NCBI GenBank assembly: GCA_007127395.1
Contig: SKZL01000108.1
Coordinates: forward strand, 1-7,844
Direction: 5' to 3'
Source: Balneolaceae bacterium
GTDB lineage: Bacteria > Bacteroidota > Rhodothermia > Balneolales > Balneolaceae
DNA length: 7,844 nt
Part shown: positions 5,500 to 7,844 of the stretch, piece by piece
Numbering within the stretch: position 1 is the stretch's first letter
Layout: each line of letters opens with the position of its first letter
Position numbers and translations under genes: made by a program
The notes under the pieces: model-generated
Seen by the model: the letters and a program-made list of their open reading frames with translations, nothing else
Databases searched by the model: none
What the model was told of the DNA's origin: nothing

Positions 5500-7623
5500 A
5501 TGAAAGTATATGAGCCGGAAAAAGTAAGAAATATTGCATTATTGGGTCATTCAGGAGCGGGGAAAACAACCCTCGCAGAGACAATGATATTTGAATCGGG
5601 TACAACCAGAAAGAGAGGAAATATTGAGGCAGGAAACACACTTTCTGACTATCATGAAGTGGAGAAAGAGAGAGAAAAATCGATCTATAATTCACTACTG
5701 CATCTGGATTGGAGAGGAACCAAGATCAATTTGATCGATACACCGGGGAGCACAGATTTTTATGGACAGGTTGCTGAATCATTCTCTGTAGCAGATGTTG
5801 CGATGTTTGTTCTGAATAGTGAAGCAGGTGTCGAGATCGGAACGGAGACTTTTTGGAGTGCGGCTGAGAAGGAGGAGATACCATCCATGATTATTGTCAA
5901 TAAATTGGATAGTGTGAACTCAAATTTCCAGAACACCATTGATATGGCTAAGGAGAGATTTGGCAGAGGGGTAGTGGTTGTTCAATATCCCTATAGTGAA
6001 GGAGAAGATTTTCATGCAATTATCGATGTGCTGAAGATGACGATGTATGAGTTTCCTGAGAATGGAGGGCGCCCTGACAAGCTTCCAATACCTGAATCAC
6101 AATTAGCTCAAGCAGAACTCTTACAGAATGAGCTGGTTGAAACCATTGCAGAGAATGATGAGACTTTGCTCGATCTCTATTTTGAAAACGGCTCATTGGA
6201 TGAATACCAGATGACAGATGGATTGAATATGAGTCTGTTAAACAGAGATATTTTTCCTGTTTTTTGTACATGTGCCTCCAGAAATATGGGTACCGGCCGT
6301 GTTATGGGATTTTTGGGAAATGTTGCACCGTCACCACTGGATCGTCATTTAAAACTGAGCAATGGAGAGAGATATGAGATAGACAGAGATGGCTCACCAT
6401 CTTTCTTTGTATTTAAAACCGCATCAGAAAGCCATGTAGGTGATTTGACCTATCTGCAGGTTACAGGGGGAAGTATCAAGCCCGGTATGGATATGGAAAA
6501 TCGCCGGAGTCAGGATACACTTCGGATTGGAGCTCTCTACCTGAATCAGGGTGGAAAACGCGTAGAGGTGAGTGAAGTGGCAGCCGGAGATTTGGCCGTA
6601 GCAGTGAAACTGAAAGATCTATACTCCAGCGACACAGTTACGATGAAAGGTGAAGATCTGGAGTTTGCACCGGTCAAATATCCAAATACCACCATGCGGG
6701 TAGCTTTAAAACTTAAAAAAGAGGGTGAAGAGGATAAGCTGGGATCTGCTTTGAATCAAATTCAGAAGGAAGATCCCTCTTCACGCGTGGAGTATAGCCA
6801 GGAGTTACAACAGACCATCCTTCATGGATTGGGTGAAGAACATCTTAACATGATTCTATATCAATTAAAAGAGAGATTCAAATTGGATGTAGAATTTATC
6901 AAACCGCGGATTCCTTATCGCGAAACAATTACCAAGCGTGTTGAATCGCACTACAAACACAAAAAACAGAGTGGTGGAGCAGGACAATTTGCAGAGGTAT
7001 ATCTCTCTATTGAACCTTGGTATGAGGGTATGCCTGATAGAGATGATCTGAATGTCCGAAATGTGGAGAAAATTGACCTGGATTGGGGAGGTACACTTGT
7101 TTTTCAAAACTGTATTGTAGGAGGTGTTATCGATAACCGCTTTTTGCCTGCAATCTTGAAAGGGGTTATGGAGAAAATGGGTAACGGACCACTCAGTGGC
7201 TGCCGAGCAAGGGATATCAGAGTTTCTGTCTATGATGGTTCCATGCACTCTGTGGACTCCAACGAGGCAGCTTTTAAAACAGCCGGATTGATGGCATTCA
7301 AGGATGGATTTTTGAACGCTGCACCTCAACTGCTTGAGCCACTGTATGAAGTAGAAATTATACTACCCTCTATCTATATGGGTGATGTGATGAGTGATCT
7401 CAGCTCCAGAAGAGGCCAGATCCTTGGGATGGATTCGGAAGGATCTATTCAGAAAATACAGGCAATCGTACCGCTTCAGGAGTTAGATCAATATACAACC
7501 CGGTTAAAATCGATGACTCAGGGTAGTGCTACATTTACCAGTAAATACCACGATTATGCTCAGGTACCTCATGATATCCAGAAGAGAGTGATTGAGGAGA
7601 CTCTGGCTGCCGAGGAGGCTTAG
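5500..7623 (+). CDS. fusA2: Elongation factor G paralogue (EF-G2-like translational GTPase) with altered G3 motif
   Basis: This 707-residue protein has the full five-domain EF-G layout: G domain (about 1-290), domain II (300-385), III (390-470), IV (475-605) and V (607-690), so it should bind the ribosome and act in tRNA-mRNA translocation or recycling. The P-loop GHSGAGKT (16-23), NKLD (134-137) and a G5-like CAS (258-260) are intact. Switch I reads EREKSI (57-62) where canonical EF-G has ERGITI, so Thr is replaced by Ser. G3 reads DTPGS (80-84), with Ser84 replacing the catalytic histidine of DTPGH. Domain IV keeps QSGGAGQF and the tip histidine His583 in GSMHSVDS; domain V keeps GDVMSDLSSRRG. 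The MKVY start and these substitutions resemble the EF-G2 class of Bacteroides, so this is probably not the housekeeping FusA, and no str-operon neighbours (rpsL, rpsG, tuf) are present. Start is supported by GTGGAG eight bases upstream. A strong terminator follows, suggesting a monocistronic unit. Confidence 0.93.
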   Translation: MKVYEPEKVRNIALLGHSGAGKTTLAETMIFESGTTRKRGNIEAGNTLSDYHEVEKEREKSIYNSLLHLDWRGTKINLIDTPGSTDFYGQVAESFSVADVAMFVLNSEAGVEIGTETFWSAAEKEEIPSMIIVNKLDSVNSNFQNTIDMAKERFGRGVVVVQYPYSEGEDFHAIIDVLKMTMYEFPENGGRPDKLPIPESQLAQAELLQNELVETIAENDETLLDLYFENGSLDEYQMTDGLNMSLLNRDIFPVFCTCASRNMGTGRVMGFLGNVAPSPLDRHLKLSNGERYEIDRDGSPSFFVFKTASESHVGDLTYLQVTGGSIKPGMDMENRRSQDTLRIGALYLNQGGKRVEVSEVAAGDLAVAVKLKDLYSSDTVTMKGEDLEFAPVKYPNTTMRVALKLKKEGEEDKLGSALNQIQKEDPSSRVEYSQELQQTILHGLGEEHLNMILYQLKERFKLDVEFIKPRIPYRETITKRVESHYKHKKQSGGAGQFAEVYLSIEPWYEGMPDRDDLNVRNVEKIDLDWGGTLVFQNCIVGGVIDNRFLPAILKGVMEKMGNGPLSGCRARDIRVSVYDGSMHSVDSNEAAFKTAGLMAFKDGFLNAAPQLLEPLYEVEIILPSIYMGDVMSDLSSRRGQILGMDSEGSIQKIQAIVPLQELDQYTTRLKSMTQGSATFTSKYHDYAQVPHDIQKRVIEETLAAEEA

Positions 7624-7710
7624 ATTGAATAGACCACTATACTTCGATATGCCTGCAAGGTGAGAACATAAAAACAGGCTGATAATTTTATCAACTGTTA
7701 TCTCATTAAG

Positions 7711-7754
7711 AAACGAGATTTTCTCTGGTATTGAGAGAGAGTCTCGTTTTTTTT
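7711..7754 (+). terminator. Rho-independent terminator after the EF-G paralogue
   Basis: AAACGAGA (7711-7718) pairs perfectly with TCTCGTTT (7742-7749). The interior can extend the stem with CTCT (7723-7726) against the AGAGAG run (7734-7739). It is followed by an uninterrupted T8 run (7747-7754), overlapping the stem base. The terminator lies 88 bases after the stop codon. On the opposite strand the stem is followed only by a short broken T-tract, so it mainly serves the plus strand. Confidence 0.87.
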
Positions 7755-7844
7755 ATTCAGCACCCAACTCAGAGTCGACAATATAACAGGCGGTGATTAT
7801 TCCGTTTTATTCAAAATCCCCATGAAGATGAGAATAAATGCTTC
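7755..7844. other. Right-edge sequence with no supportable gene
   Basis: An ATG at 7822 on the plus strand opens a frame to the edge (MKMRINA) but has no ribosome-binding site and is too short to judge. On the minus strand all three frames enter from the edge and stop within about 50 bases, so the tail of a convergent gene is possible but its frame cannot be identified. Confidence 0.4.

Noticed and set aside
6865..7329. 154-codon minus-strand open frame
   Set aside because: Antisense to domains III-V of the EF-G paralogue; no motif, and the plus-strand frame is unambiguously coding.
7680..7693. TGATAA-TT-TTATCA inverted repeat before the EF-G terminator
   Set aside because: The 2-base centre and AT-only composition make it a weak hairpin; likely chance in an AT-rich 3' region.
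7822..7844. Start of a new plus-strand gene at the right edge
   Set aside because: Only seven full codons are visible and no ribosome-binding site precedes the ATG.
1..7844. Mobile element, CRISPR array, tRNA/rRNA, toxin-antitoxin or defence system
   Set aside because: No transposase, integrase, long terminal repeats, spaced direct repeats, cloverleaf-like sequence or paired small genes were seen; all sizeable frames are explained by six conserved enzyme or translation-factor genes.

Overview
The window carries five complete protein-coding genes and one partial one. DNA is about 40-45% GC by eye, genes are tightly packed, and strong Shine-Dalgarno sequences are scarce. The protein types fit a member of the Bacteroidota/Balneolota/Rhodothermota group: an EF-G paralogue beginning MKVY, a GntG-type PLP aldolase, a stand-alone PolB-like exonuclease and a penicillin-acylase-family enzyme. 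A Balneolaceae-like marine or halophilic heterotroph would fit, but this taxonomic call is inferred from protein resemblance, not from a marker search.

Layout. Positions 1-1233 (minus strand, running off the left edge) encode the N-terminal 411 residues of a membrane-anchored penicillin acylase-family Ntn hydrolase. A 165-bp divergent gap separates it from a plus-strand pair: a 3-hydroxyacyl-CoA dehydrogenase (1399-2289) and a low-specificity threonine aldolase (2361-3374). These converge on a minus-strand pair: a cytoplasmic type I L-asparaginase (4247-5245) followed, 114 bp downstream, by a predicted DEDDy 3'-5' exonuclease (3416-4132). A 254-bp divergent gap with several inverted repeats lies between the asparaginase and a large plus-strand EF-G paralogue (5500-7623), which ends in a clear rho-independent terminator (7711-7754). 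The last 90 bases hold no gene I can support.

How the genes relate. The hydroxyacyl-CoA dehydrogenase, aldolase and asparaginase all feed central metabolism from fatty-acid or amino-acid substrates (acetoacetyl-CoA, glycine plus aldehyde, aspartate plus ammonia). The acylase probably hydrolyses amides in the periplasm. The exonuclease and the EF-G paralogue are information-processing proteins. There is no sign of a mobile element, CRISPR array, RNA gene, toxin-antitoxin pair or defence island, and I do not see a new multigene system. The most interesting item is the EF-G paralogue. It lacks the catalytic histidine of the G3 motif (DTPGS instead of DTPGH) and has an altered switch I. This resembles the EF-G2 class of Bacteroides, which has been reported to work without GTP hydrolysis under starvation. 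The second point of interest is the repeat-rich leader in front of it.
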